Of a stretch of 64,000 bases of DNA, positions 43,194-51,200 are shown in pieces. The stretch lies in NCBI GenBank assembly GCA_029067085.1, contig JAIEFE010000019.1, positions 151,699-215,698 on the forward strand, written 5' to 3'. This stretch comes from Lachnospiraceae bacterium. GTDB taxonomy: Bacteria > Bacillota > Clostridia > Lachnospirales > Lachnospiraceae. Each line of letters starts with the position of its first letter. Position 1 is the stretch's first letter. The notes under the pieces are model-generated. The model had not been told where the DNA came from. It saw only the letters and a list, made by a program, of their open reading frames with translations, and ran no database searches. The position numbers were made by a program, and so were the translations under genes.

Positions 43194-43814
43194 TTATTTT
43201 TCCGCTTTCCCCATTTTTCGTATCAGCCAATGTTCTATCTCTGCAGCGGTTTCCTCCGGGGTTTTGTCATCCACCTTCAGCAGTTCATAATGTGTATTGC
43301 CAATCTTGTTATGCTCTATAAAATACTTGTTATAGTCCAGAGAACTATAAATCCATTCGGTATCCTTTATACCTCTTCCATCGGTCATCCTGCTTTGCAG
43401 CTGTTCGTCCGAGCAGACCAGTGCAAGGCAGGCTATTTCACTGAAATAACGAGTTCCGCTTGCGATAGAGAGCTTGTCAATGTTCCCTGCTTTTGTCCAT
43501 ACCAGCGGCTTGCCGCACTGCATTGCATTTCTGGAAAAATACAAAAGCTGCTCTATCTGCTTTAATGCATCCTCCTCTGTGTCGTGAGGCATTGTGTTAT
43601 AAAACTTATCCACATCCAGAACCATAAAGTCCTGCGTTTTTCTCTGTAGAATTCGTGCTGCTGTTGTTTTGCCCACGCCACTGGCTCCAGTGATAAAGAA
43701 CAGCGGCAATTTCAAGAAATTCCACTTTGAACCGCAGATTGGACAAACTATTGTCTGTTCTTCTACGTATTTATCCCATGTTCCGTTTCCACAATGTAAG
43801 CATACCTCAATCAT
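43194..43814 (-). CDS. Zinc-ribbon P-loop kinase-like protein
   Basis: A 206-residue protein, last gene of a four-gene minus-strand operon. A zinc ribbon opens it (C-L-H-C near residue 5 and C-P-I-C-G near 25), followed by a P-loop NTPase with Walker A G-A-S-G-V-G-K-T-T near 44 and V-L-D-V-D as the Walker B/substrate acid. The fold is like nucleoside or shikimate kinases. The substrate is unknown. ATG 43814 has TAAGGGG upstream; the longer frame from 43859 would overlap the previous gene. Confidence 0.75.
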   Translation of the reverse strand: MIEVCLHCGNGTWDKYVEEQTIVCPICGSKWNFLKLPLFFITGASGVGKTTAARILQRKTQDFMVLDVDKFYNTMPHDTEEDALKQIEQLLYFSRNAMQCGKPLVWTKAGNIDKLSIASGTRYFSEIACLALVCSDEQLQSRMTDGRGIKDTEWIYSSLDYNKYFIEHNKIGNTHYELLKVDDKTPEETAAEIEHWLIRKMGKAEK

Positions 43815-43836
43815 TTTGATACCCCTTATTTTTCCC

Positions 43837-44256
43837 TTATGTTCCATCAATTTTTTCACGGGTCTTCCAACACACTGCCCATGCTTTGGAAATACCTAAC
43901 TGCCTGTACATTTCCAGACGATGCCGCCCATCGTTTACCCGGATACCGTCTTCTGCGTACTCCAGAATGAGCGGAGGCGGATTCCATTCTCCGTAAGCAT
44001 CCTTCATTCTATCCACTACTTCAAAGAAATAAGCAATGTCATTATGCTTTGTCAAATATTCCGGCGCGCCGGACTGAATTTCATCCAGCAGCTTCAGCTC
44101 TATCTCTACAGGTCCCCAATATTGTCTGGGTTCCAATAAAAGACCGTCCGCCAAAGCCACATTATGACCATCACCCCGTAAAAATAGCTGCAGCCATTCC
44201 TCGATACATCCACGGTCTGCATATTCCATAGCCGTCTGCAAAGTTCCGTAAATCAT
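43837..44256 (-). CDS. ParB/sulfiredoxin-like protein, paralogue of the 45.2-kb gene
   Basis: A 139-residue protein. Near residue 107 it carries N-D-G-R-H-R-L-E-M, the D-G-R-H-R motif of ParB N-terminal/sulfiredoxin-fold proteins, which bind nucleotides. Residues 8-60 resemble the gene at 45166-45888 (E-Y-A-x-x-G then E-E-W, and D-G-L-x-L-E-x-R then G-P-V). The start overlaps the methyltransferase stop by ATGA. Function unknown; nucleotide hydrolysis or phosphorylation is possible by fold. Confidence 0.65.
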   Translation of the reverse strand: MIYGTLQTAMEYADRGCIEEWLQLFLRGDGHNVALADGLLLEPRQYWGPVEIELKLLDEIQSGAPEYLTKHNDIAYFFEVVDRMKDAYGEWNPPPLILEYAEDGIRVNDGRHRLEMYRQLGISKAWAVCWKTREKIDGT

Positions 44257-45074
44257 CCTTTCGTCCTCCTCTGCCGCATGACCTCGTACATTATAATTGA
44301 GGCTGCACAGCTGACATTAAATGAAGTTGCACAAGATCCGCCATTCATTGGAATGGTCAACAACTCGTCACAGTATGCCTGAAAGGCATGACAGAGTCCG
44401 GTAGTTTCGTTTCCTATCATCAGTACAAGAGGTCCCTGCAGCATTGCCTCATAGACGGTGTGCTGCCTGTGCGCCGTGCTTCCGACAAAACGTATTCCGG
44501 GGGCTTTCTCCCGAAGCACATCTAAATATCGGAAAAGCGTCCCATTCTCCGCTACTCGCATTACCGGTAACCGGAAGAAGGATCCCATTGTTGCGGTGAT
44601 CACCTCCGGATCATACATATCCACACCATGTCCCGTTAAAAGCAGTGCATCCACACCAAATGCCTCACAGGAGCGGATCAGCGTCCCCAGATTTCCCTTG
44701 TTGGAAGGTCGATCAAACACCACCAGAAAAGGATTCCCGGACAGCTTCACATACTCCGGTAATTCCTGCCTCATCTCTACTAGCGCGATCAGCTCGGAGC
44801 TATCTTCCTTGCCGCTCAGTTCACGCATCAGCTCCTCACGCAGCCGGTAATTTTTCACCGCAGTCGTATGAATTAATTCCCGTGCCCAGTCGGATAAATT
44901 CCCCTCCCGTATCAGAAGTGCCTTGATCTTCCATCCTCCGTTCACTACTTCATTTAGATTACGGACACCTTCCACCAGAAATTCTTTGTAACGGTGCCTT
45001 TTATTCCGATTGGTTTTCAACACATAAAAATGCTGATATACATTATTTTTTGTTCGTATTTCCTCACATACCAT
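44253..45074 (-). CDS. SpoU/TrmH-family RNA 2'-O-methyltransferase
   Basis: A 273-residue SPOUT methyltransferase. Residues 1-100 are an RNA-binding head starting T-K-N-N-V-Y-Q-H-F; the catalytic trefoil has motif 1 D-R-P-S-N-K-G-N-L-G-T-L-I-R-S near 120, motif 2 M-I-G-N-E-T-T-G-L and motif 3 I-P-M-N-G-G-S-C-A-T-S-F-N-V-S near 247. It methylates ribose in rRNA or tRNA; the target is not identifiable. In motif 3 Leu of S-L-N-V-S is replaced by Phe. No strong ribosome site precedes ATG 45074 (GGAGGG lies about 15 bases away). Confidence 0.85.
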   Translation of the reverse strand: MVCEEIRTKNNVYQHFYVLKTNRNKRHRYKEFLVEGVRNLNEVVNGGWKIKALLIREGNLSDWARELIHTTAVKNYRLREELMRELSGKEDSSELIALVEMRQELPEYVKLSGNPFLVVFDRPSNKGNLGTLIRSCEAFGVDALLLTGHGVDMYDPEVITATMGSFFRLPVMRVAENGTLFRYLDVLREKAPGIRFVGSTAHRQHTVYEAMLQGPLVLMIGNETTGLCHAFQAYCDELLTIPMNGGSCATSFNVSCAASIIMYEVMRQRRTKG

Positions 45075-45165
45075 GATCGAATTGCATATCCCTCCGGCAG
45101 ATTATCATATGCCTTTGGAATCATCCTATCATGCTTTCTATCAATAAAACATGACGACTTTCGCT

Positions 45166-45888
45166 TTATTCAAAGTCGCCATATTTTTCTCTGAAATCTT
45201 CATAATCGGTTCTTTGGGTCATCCAGATAATGACCGGATATGATTCCCATCCTATACATGTCAGTGCCTCAAAAAGCGGGTTATTACAGTTGATTTCGAA
45301 CGTTCCGGCTGTATATCCGATAATGAGCGGCGGGGTTGCGTTTCCATCAGCAATACGTGCGGTCCAGTTCTTCACCCTGCCCTGAAATACCGTCGCATTC
45401 ACCCGCCATTTCATTTCCTCCTCCGGGCCGCTGCTTCTGTGAAATAAGGTCAGCGGCATTTTTACCGGTCCGATGAAATACCGATCCTCCAGATATAAAC
45501 CATCAGAAAATTCCTTGTTTTTCCTTTCAAAGAGCAGATATGTGTGCACCCATTCTTCTAACAATCCACATTCCGCATACTCTTCGGCGGAGGAAACATC
45601 CGGCCGAAAGGTAAGTTCCTCTCGCTGCTTTTTATTGTAAACAATTTTTTTCACGGTTTCCTTTGATAATCCAAAGGCATTAGAAATCTCCTCCAAGGGA
45701 ACGCCATACTGGAAAAAATTGAGAATCATTCTGTTGCGTTTGAGAAGATATGCCCGATAACCTGAAATTTCACCCCAAGATTTTTCCTCCCCTTCCTTTG
45801 GAACATATAAAAGTGTTCCTGCCGCATAGGTCTGTAACTGCTTTAAGATATTCTCGGGTAAAATATCTTTTGCATTGATGTATTTCAT
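45166..45888 (-). CDS. HTH-containing protein related to the ParB/Srx-like gene
   Basis: A 240-residue protein, first gene of the minus-strand operon. Residues about 57-80 form a helix-turn-helix (P-L-E-E-I-S-N-A-F-G-L-S-K-E-T-V). The following 110 residues align by eye with the 139-residue gene at 43837, but the D-G-R-H-R motif is lost: N-C-N-N-P-L-F-E-A stands there. So it is probably a non-catalytic relative with a DNA-binding front. Start ATG 45888 has CAGGAGGT. Function unknown. Confidence 0.65.
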   Translation of the reverse strand: MKYINAKDILPENILKQLQTYAAGTLLYVPKEGEEKSWGEISGYRAYLLKRNRMILNFFQYGVPLEEISNAFGLSKETVKKIVYNKKQREELTFRPDVSSAEEYAECGLLEEWVHTYLLFERKNKEFSDGLYLEDRYFIGPVKMPLTLFHRSSGPEEEMKWRVNATVFQGRVKNWTARIADGNATPPLIIGYTAGTFEINCNNPLFEALTCIGWESYPVIIWMTQRTDYEDFREKYGDFE

Positions 45889-46045
45889 GTTGACCTCCTG
45901 TTATTATATCCCTATTATCCTTGATATCGAATCCGGCTGAGTTGATTCCCTAAATGTAAGCTATAAAAGAGCGATTAATGTGTAAGTATATCATGTTGTT
46001 GGAGGATTTACTATATTAAAATGCGTAGAAGCAACCATTAACGTA

Positions 46046-46054
46046 TGGTATAAT
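46046..46054 (+). promoter_or_regulatory. Extended -10 promoter of the peptidase-E-like gene
   Basis: TGG-TATAAT at 46046-46054 is an extended -10 box about 38 bases before the start codon. No clear -35 is present, as expected for extended -10 promoters. Confidence 0.55.
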
Positions 46055-46092
46055 TTTTTTTAACAAATGCGGTATTTATCGGGGGAATGGAA

Positions 46093-46701
46093 ATGCTTGT
46101 TTTATGTTCAAATGGATTGTCGAGTGAAAATCTGTTGAAAGCCATGGGCAAAAGAATCAAAGAGTATAACACTGCGGCTATCGTGGTAACAGCGGACCAT
46201 GAATATAAAGAGAAAAACTATCATGTAAACAGGGTTGTCGGAGAGCTGGAGTCACTCAAGCTTTGTGTTGATATATTGGATTTGGATAAGATTCCCGCTA
46301 AAGATCTTCTTAATTACGATGTGGTGGAATTTATAGGCGGAAATCCTTTCTATTTATTGAATTCTATCAGGGAACACAATGCCGTAGAAATTCTGAAAAC
46401 TCTCGCAAGTACGAAGGTTTTGATTGGTTGGAGTGCTTCGGCATTTGTATTTGGGCCGACTTTGGAATTGGTAAATATGTACTCTGCAGACATGAACTTT
46501 CTCGGCTTAACGGATTTAAGTGGAATAAAGCTTACAGATATAGAGGTCTTACCGCATTATGAGAGATTTCTAAAAAAATTTGACAGATTTGAAGAAAAAT
46601 GTCAGATATATGAGAAAAAACATTCAGTGCAGGTGATTCGTTTGAATGACGGAGAGGGTGTTTTTATTGATGGCAATACTATAGAAATATGCCGCGTATA
46701 A
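46093..46701 (+). CDS. Peptidase E-like (S51 / class I glutamine amidotransferase fold)
   Basis: A 202-residue protein of the S51 peptidase group. Visible marks are F-I-G-G-N-P-F-Y-L-L near 80, the nucleophile region I-G-W-S-A-S-A near 117 (Ser in the elbow) and L-P-H-Y-E-R-F near 156 (His). The elbow reads G-W-S-A-S where peptidase E has G-S-A-G, so activity is uncertain. ATG 46093 is preferred over 46087 because GGGGG at 46081-46085 is then about seven bases away. It is a single-gene unit. Confidence 0.75.
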   Translation: MLVLCSNGLSSENLLKAMGKRIKEYNTAAIVVTADHEYKEKNYHVNRVVGELESLKLCVDILDLDKIPAKDLLNYDVVEFIGGNPFYLLNSIREHNAVEILKTLASTKVLIGWSASAFVFGPTLELVNMYSADMNFLGLTDLSGIKLTDIEVLPHYERFLKKFDRFEEKCQIYEKKHSVQVIRLNDGEGVFIDGNTIEICRV

Positions 46702-46821
46702 ACTATCATTCATTCAAATGAATAACGTCCAGTTTGTAAACTTTTCCAATAAGTTTTCCCTATCTTCAAGGCTTTGCACAATTAATTCATTTCTACAACC
46801 TTATCTAAGAGCTTTGCGGAA

Positions 46822-46968
46822 TCACACTAACTCGGGTATTTTCCTTGCCGCTGTCCGGCAGGCTGTTTCTACGGTGGCAGGAAATCCAAGACAGCCATCT
46901 TCCTTAAGATATCGTGGGAAATTAGCGATGTATAGGCGAATTTTGGCATTGGATATGTTATAATTCAA
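46822..46968 (-). pseudogene. Possible gene remnant on the minus strand
   Basis: An uninterrupted frame of about 48 codons ends at TGA 46824-46822. It reads (from the middle) I-A-N-F-P-R-Y-L-K-E-D-G-C-L-G-F-P-A-T-V and then E-T-A-C-R-T-A-A-R-K. It looks like coding sequence but has no ATG start or ribosome site; the family was not recognised. It lies in the 314-base gap before the LytTR operon, which otherwise holds no gene. It may be a fragment left after rearrangement, or chance. Confidence 0.35.
46956..46964 (+). promoter_or_regulatory. Extended -10 promoter of the LytTR operon
   Basis: TGT-TATAAT at 46956-46964 is an extended -10 element 51 bases before the response-regulator start. No matching -35 at the right spacing. 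Confidence 0.5.
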
Positions 46969-47015
46969 GTTAAAGTCATTAGAATAAAAGATAGCGTCAT
47001 GGAAGGAGGGCCGAT

Positions 47016-47705
47016 ATGCAGATTTTCATATGCGATGATGAACCGCAGATGCTGACAGATATTGCAAAAAAAGTCTCTGAATGTCTGCCGGACAGTAATA
47101 TTCGGACTTTTCTTTCGAGCACTGAGCTTCTTCACTTTCTGGAAACGGAATTTTGCGACGTTTTGCTACTCGACATTGACATGCCGGATATAACCGGACT
47201 GGAAATTGCGGGGCATCTTGCCAAGCAAGAGAAACGGCCCCTTCTTCTGTTTGTTACGAGCCATGATGAACTTGTCTATGACAGTTTTCAGTACCACCCT
47301 TTTGCATTCCTGCGTAAAAGTTGCTTTGGTAAGGAAATTAAGGCGGTTTTGACTGACTGTGTACTGGAACTTGAGCATAGAGAAAGACATTTTTGTTTCA
47401 AAACTGAAGGAAACAGGATAAGCCTGCTTCTTTCCGACATTTTATATTTCGAAGCCGAAGGAAATTATCTTATACTTTTTTCCAAAGAGGGACAGTATCG
47501 TTTCCGAAGTACGATTACATCTGTGGAAAATACGTTGTCAGGTTGCGGTTTCATCAGAATTCACAAAGGTTTTCTGGTTAATCAGGCAGCCGTTAGGCTT
47601 TGGGGCTCAGAGAAAGTACAGCTTTCAGGTGATTCCATACTCCCAATCGGCAAAAGCTATGCCAAAACAGCAAGAGAACAGTTTCTGGGGTATATGAGAA
47701 CATGA
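47016..47705 (+). CDS. LytTR-family response regulator
   Basis: A 229-residue regulator. The receiver domain has the acidic pair D7-D8, the phospho-acceptor Asp53 in L-L-D-I-D-M-P, Thr in V-T-S-H and Lys in L-R-K-S; the C-terminal LytTR DNA-binding domain begins near 128 (Y-F-E-A-E-G-N-Y). ATG 47016 follows GGAGGG. It overlaps the sensor kinase by ATGA. With an ABC exporter directly downstream, it likely controls that transporter (inference). Confidence 0.9.
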   Translation: MQIFICDDEPQMLTDIAKKVSECLPDSNIRTFLSSTELLHFLETEFCDVLLLDIDMPDITGLEIAGHLAKQEKRPLLLFVTSHDELVYDSFQYHPFAFLRKSCFGKEIKAVLTDCVLELEHRERHFCFKTEGNRISLLLSDILYFEAEGNYLILFSKEGQYRFRSTITSVENTLSGCGFIRIHKGFLVNQAAVRLWGSEKVQLSGDSILPIGKSYAKTAREQFLGYMRT

Positions 47706-48424
47706 AACATTATAATCAATTACAAAAAGAACTGGCGGCGCAGGAAGAAAAATATTTGAGAATTTTGTCGCAAAAGACAGAACTTGAGTATCAGCTCTCC
47801 GCTAAGAACGAAGAAGCGGCATATTTAGGAAAGCAAGAAAACGACATACGCGCCCTGCATCAAAGTGTCCGCAAACTAAAGCATGACATGAAAAATCACC
47901 TCATGGTTATTGCTTCTTATCTGAACAGTAAAGATTATGAAGCGGCAAAAACATATACTTCGCAGATTTTGGACAAGCTTAATACGATGCACAGCTATAT
48001 TGAAACCGGGAATTCCCTGCTAAATCATATTCTGAATGATAAACTGGAATTTGCCAGAAGTTGTGGAATCGCAATAAAGGCAGAGATTGAAAACATTGCC
48101 TTTACCGGAATGCGCAGCATAGACTTTTCCGCATTGCTAACCAATCTTTTGGACAATGCCATCGAAGCAAGCAAAGACGAACCGGACGGGGAATTACTGC
48201 TTCACATATATAAGGAAAGGGGATATGATGCAATTAGTATTAAGAACAAAATCGGGAAGTCGGTTTTGAAGGAAAATCCGGAGTTACATTCTACAAAGGA
48301 AGATAAAAAGCAGCACGGAATCGGTATTTCGCAGATAAAGGAAATTGCCGCTGCATATGACGGCATTTATGACTTTTATGAGAAGGAAGGCTACTTCTGC
48401 TCCAGTGTGTTTATCCCACAATAA
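47702..48424 (+). CDS. Soluble GHKL sensor histidine kinase
   Basis: A 240-residue kinase. A coiled coil spans residues 1-55, then L-K-H-D-M-K-N-H-L places the likely phospho-His at H61; the GHKL ATPase part has N-L-L-D-N-A-I-E-A near 147 and H-G-I-G-I-S-Q near 213. Unlike AgrC-type partners, it has no membrane segments, so it cannot itself sense an extracellular peptide. Its signal must be cytoplasmic or come through another protein, for example the ABC transporter (inference). Confidence 0.85.
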   Translation: MKHYNQLQKELAAQEEKYLRILSQKTELEYQLSAKNEEAAYLGKQENDIRALHQSVRKLKHDMKNHLMVIASYLNSKDYEAAKTYTSQILDKLNTMHSYIETGNSLLNHILNDKLEFARSCGIAIKAEIENIAFTGMRSIDFSALLTNLLDNAIEASKDEPDGELLLHIYKERGYDAISIKNKIGKSVLKENPELHSTKEDKKQHGIGISQIKEIAAAYDGIYDFYEKEGYFCSSVFIPQ

Positions 48425-48440
48425 ACGTCGTTTATCCCAA

Positions 48441-48469
48441 CCCCCTTGCATTCATCAGGTGCAGGGGGT
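48441..48469 (+). other. GC-rich hairpin before the ABC operon
   Basis: CCCCC-T-TGCA (48441-48450) pairs with TGCAGGGGG (48460-48468), one base bulged, followed by TATTTTG. It could act as an attenuator between the two-component genes and the ABC genes, or overlap the ribosome site of the alternative GTG 48475. Confidence 0.5.
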
Positions 48470-48492
48470 ATTTTGTGAGTGAGGAAAGGTCA

Positions 48493-49398
48493 ATGATTTT
48501 TTTTGAGAATGTTTGTAAGTTTATCTTATCGGATTTAAGCATCCATATTCCGCAGGGGAAATCTTTGGGACTTATCGGACCGTCAGGTTCCGGTAAAACC
48601 ACTTTTTTAAAGCTGGCGTGTGGTCTGCTGCGTCCTGAATCAGGCAGTGTTCACACCATGCGGCTTATTCCTGAGAAAAACCGCCGTGAGCTTAGCGATA
48701 TGACGGGAACCTTTTTTGTCGATATTCCATTTTTTCAGGGAAATGATACGGTAGAAAGCAATTTCAGGGATTTAAAAATAATCTATCGCATGAGAGATGA
48801 TATCTTTGACAAAGAATATCATGCGCTTGCGGAGCAGCTTGGCTTTCGCTCTTTTGAAAAAGAAACGGTGAAACAGCTTTCTCTGGGTCAAAGACGCCGC
48901 GCAGAAATCGGAGCTACTCTATTGAATCGCCCGAAACTGCTTCTGTTAGACGAACCAGCCGAAGGTCTGGACCAGACGGCAAAGGACAGTCTGCGGGAAA
49001 TCCTAAAGGAACGCAGGTCGGAAGGAACAACTGTTGTAATAAGTTCGCATAATATGGAAGAAATCTCCGCCATTTGTGAGAGAATCGCGCTTTTAGACCA
49101 CGGTGTTCTGCGCTATTACGGAGAAAAAGAACACTTATTAAAGAACTTTGCACCTTATGAAATGATGGAAATAAGCTTTTCGGGGAAAATACCGGACATG
49201 GAAGACCTGCCGCTTAAGAGTTACTCGCTGAATCAAAATAAATTGAAACTGACCTACAACTCCAATTATGTCACTTCTGCAGAGCTGCTCCGCCATATTT
49301 TGGCGCAGACTACGATTACTGCGGTAAATACGCATAAATCCGGGCTTTCGGATGCAGTAAGCAGAATAGAGAAAGGGGAAAACTATGAGCTTTATTGA
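48493..49398 (+). CDS. ABC transporter ATP-binding protein
   Basis: A 301-residue ATPase. Walker A G-P-S-G-S-G-K-T-T, signature L-S-L-G-Q-R-R-R-A-E and Walker B L-L-L-L-D-E-P-A-E-G-L-D are intact. ATG 48493 is taken as start with GAGG 48481-48484; GTG 48475 (CAGGGGG upstream) is an alternative that adds six residues. It is the first of four genes: a second ATPase (14-base overlap) and two permeases follow. Two ATPases with two ABC-2 permeases suggest a heteromeric exporter. Confidence 0.85.
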   Translation: MIFFENVCKFILSDLSIHIPQGKSLGLIGPSGSGKTTFLKLACGLLRPESGSVHTMRLIPEKNRRELSDMTGTFFVDIPFFQGNDTVESNFRDLKIIYRMRDDIFDKEYHALAEQLGFRSFEKETVKQLSLGQRRRAEIGATLLNRPKLLLLDEPAEGLDQTAKDSLREILKERRSEGTTVVISSHNMEEISAICERIALLDHGVLRYYGEKEHLLKNFAPYEMMEISFSGKIPDMEDLPLKSYSLNQNKLKLTYNSNYVTSAELLRHILAQTTITAVNTHKSGLSDAVSRIEKGENYELY

Positions 49399-50380
49399 AG
49401 TAAACGAGGTGAGCAAGACTTTTCGAGTAAGCAAGCGTTCAGCCGGTATTCCGGGTATGTTAGCAAATCTGGTTGTTCCAAAATATGAAAAGAAACGGGC
49501 AGTAAACAATATCAGCTTTTCGATTGAACAGGGAGAAATGGTCGGATTTATTGGTCCGAACGGTGCGGGTAAGTCTACTACAATTAAAATGTTGTCAGGT
49601 ATTCTTTATCCAGACACCGGAAGCGTGCGGGTAAACGGATATATCCCATACAGACAGCGTAAAGAGTACGTGGGGAGCATCGGCGTTGTATTCGGTCAGA
49701 AGTCACAGCTTCAATGGGATCTGCCGGTTATCGACAGCTTTGAATTGTTAAAAGCAATTTATCGTGTACCGGATGAAGTCTATCAGAAAAATCTGAAGCG
49801 TTTTATGGATATGCTTGATATGTCCGGTTTCATAAACCATCCGGTCCGTCAGCTTTCTTTAGGGCAGCGGATGCGTGCCGACATAGTTGCTGCGCTCTTG
49901 CATTCACCGCAGATTGTCTTTTTCGATGAACCGACCATAGGCGTTGATGTCGTCGGAAAGGAAACAATCAGAAACTTTATCTGTGAACTTAACGCCAAGG
50001 ATAAGGTTACCATGCTTTTTACGACACATGATATGCAGGATATTGAGAAAACCTGTAAACGGCTGATTATTATAGACAAGGGCTCCAAAGTATACGACGG
50101 TCTCCTTTCCGGTATCCGCGATGCTTATGGAACGACCAGACAGGTAGACGTAGAGTTTGCTCAGGACTGCACGGTATTACCGATTGAACATGTGGAAATC
50201 AAAGAACTGGATTTTCCCAGCGGACGTAAAAAGCGTTTTCTGTTTGAAAGCAGGGAAGTACAGATTGATTCCCTGATGAATTCACTGTTAGCCGATTATG
50301 CAATCAGGGATCTCACGGTTTCTGAGCCTGAGATAGAAGGGCTCATTCGAAAAATATATAATGGGGAGGTAGCACAATGA
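49385..50380 (+). CDS. ABC-2 exporter ATP-binding protein
   Basis: A 331-residue ATPase with Walker A G-P-N-G-A-G-K-S-T near 59, signature L-S-L-G-Q-R-M-R-A-D near 160 and Walker B V-F-F-D-E-P-T near 181. A conserved Q-K-S-Q-L-Q-W-D loop near the Q-loop is shared with the second system at 61.1 kb (N-R-T-E-L-W-W-D). The C-terminus is extended as in drug/viologen-type exporters. The stop overlaps the next permease by ATGA. It probably powers the two following permeases. Confidence 0.88.
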   Translation: MSFIEVNEVSKTFRVSKRSAGIPGMLANLVVPKYEKKRAVNNISFSIEQGEMVGFIGPNGAGKSTTIKMLSGILYPDTGSVRVNGYIPYRQRKEYVGSIGVVFGQKSQLQWDLPVIDSFELLKAIYRVPDEVYQKNLKRFMDMLDMSGFINHPVRQLSLGQRMRADIVAALLHSPQIVFFDEPTIGVDVVGKETIRNFICELNAKDKVTMLFTTHDMQDIEKTCKRLIIIDKGSKVYDGLLSGIRDAYGTTRQVDVEFAQDCTVLPIEHVEIKELDFPSGRKKRFLFESREVQIDSLMNSLLADYAIRDLTVSEPEIEGLIRKIYNGEVAQ

Positions 50381-51174
50381 TAAGCCTCTACCCTTATTTT
50401 GCTTTTGCCAAAAAGAGTTTTCTTGGAAGGAGCGCTTACCGATTCGACCATTTTATGGGGATCTTAAACACAATCCTGCGTATTTTTATCTTTTGGGAAA
50501 TTTACCGAGCTCTCTACGGTGGCAGAGCAGAGGTTGACGGCGTTACAATCACAATGGTTGCCACAAACTTTATTCTGTCGCTGGGGCTGGATTCTGTGTT
50601 TTGTGTCAACGATTACTACCTTCCGAACCGCATTCAGGACGGAAGCATTGCAACCGAAATGCTGTTACCGGTAAACTTCCATGGAAGAATGCTTGCAGAC
50701 AATCTGGGAAATGCCCTGTTTCAACTGCTGTTTCATTTTGTTCCCGCGGTGGCAATATCTGTGATTTTCATCGGAATCGCAGCTCCGGCAGATCCTTTGA
50801 TGTTGATTCTGTTCTTCCTTAGCGCTTTATTTGGTTACGGCGTTTTATGGACAATCAGCTTCGTAGCGCAGATGCTATCTTTTTGGCTTATTAACGTATG
50901 GAGCATCATGACGATTAAAAATGTATTTATTAATGTGCTGTCAGGTTCCATGATACCGCTTTGGTTTATGCCGGACTGGATGAGCGGAATTATTCGTTTT
51001 ACTCCTTTTTCCTCCATTTACTTCACGCCGGTGCAGATTTATCTGGGGCAGTTGTCATTATCGGAAATTCTGCAGGGCTTTTTGATTCAGTTATTTTGGA
51101 TTGTTTTTTTGTTTTCCGCTGGGATGTTTCTTTGGAAAAAGGGACAAAAAAAGCTTGTTGTACAGGGGGGCTAG
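50377..51174 (+). CDS. ABC-2 family permease (first of pair)
   Basis: A 265-residue integral membrane protein with about six hydrophobic helices (first near 23-42, last near 230-250). It matches the ABC-2 viologen-exporter type in size and in N-terminal amphipathic start Y-F-A-F-A-K-K-S-F-L-G-R-S-A-Y-R. ATGA overlap with the ATPase gene indicates coupled translation. Confidence 0.82.
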   Translation: MISLYPYFAFAKKSFLGRSAYRFDHFMGILNTILRIFIFWEIYRALYGGRAEVDGVTITMVATNFILSLGLDSVFCVNDYYLPNRIQDGSIATEMLLPVNFHGRMLADNLGNALFQLLFHFVPAVAISVIFIGIAAPADPLMLILFFLSALFGYGVLWTISFVAQMLSFWLINVWSIMTIKNVFINVLSGSMIPLWFMPDWMSGIIRFTPFSSIYFTPVQIYLGQLSLSEILQGFLIQLFWIVFLFSAGMFLWKKGQKKLVVQGG

Positions 51175-51200
51175 ATTGAGAAAGGAGCATTGTTATTACT

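Noticed and set aside
46030..46054. GCAACC followed by GGTATAAT as a third ECF promoter
   Set aside because: The spacer is about ten bases, too short against 14-16 in the ECF motifs; the TATAAT fits an ordinary extended -10 promoter.
46718..46963. 81-codon plus-strand frame before the LytTR operon
   Set aside because: No ribosome site and odd composition; the opposite strand gives a more protein-like frame.
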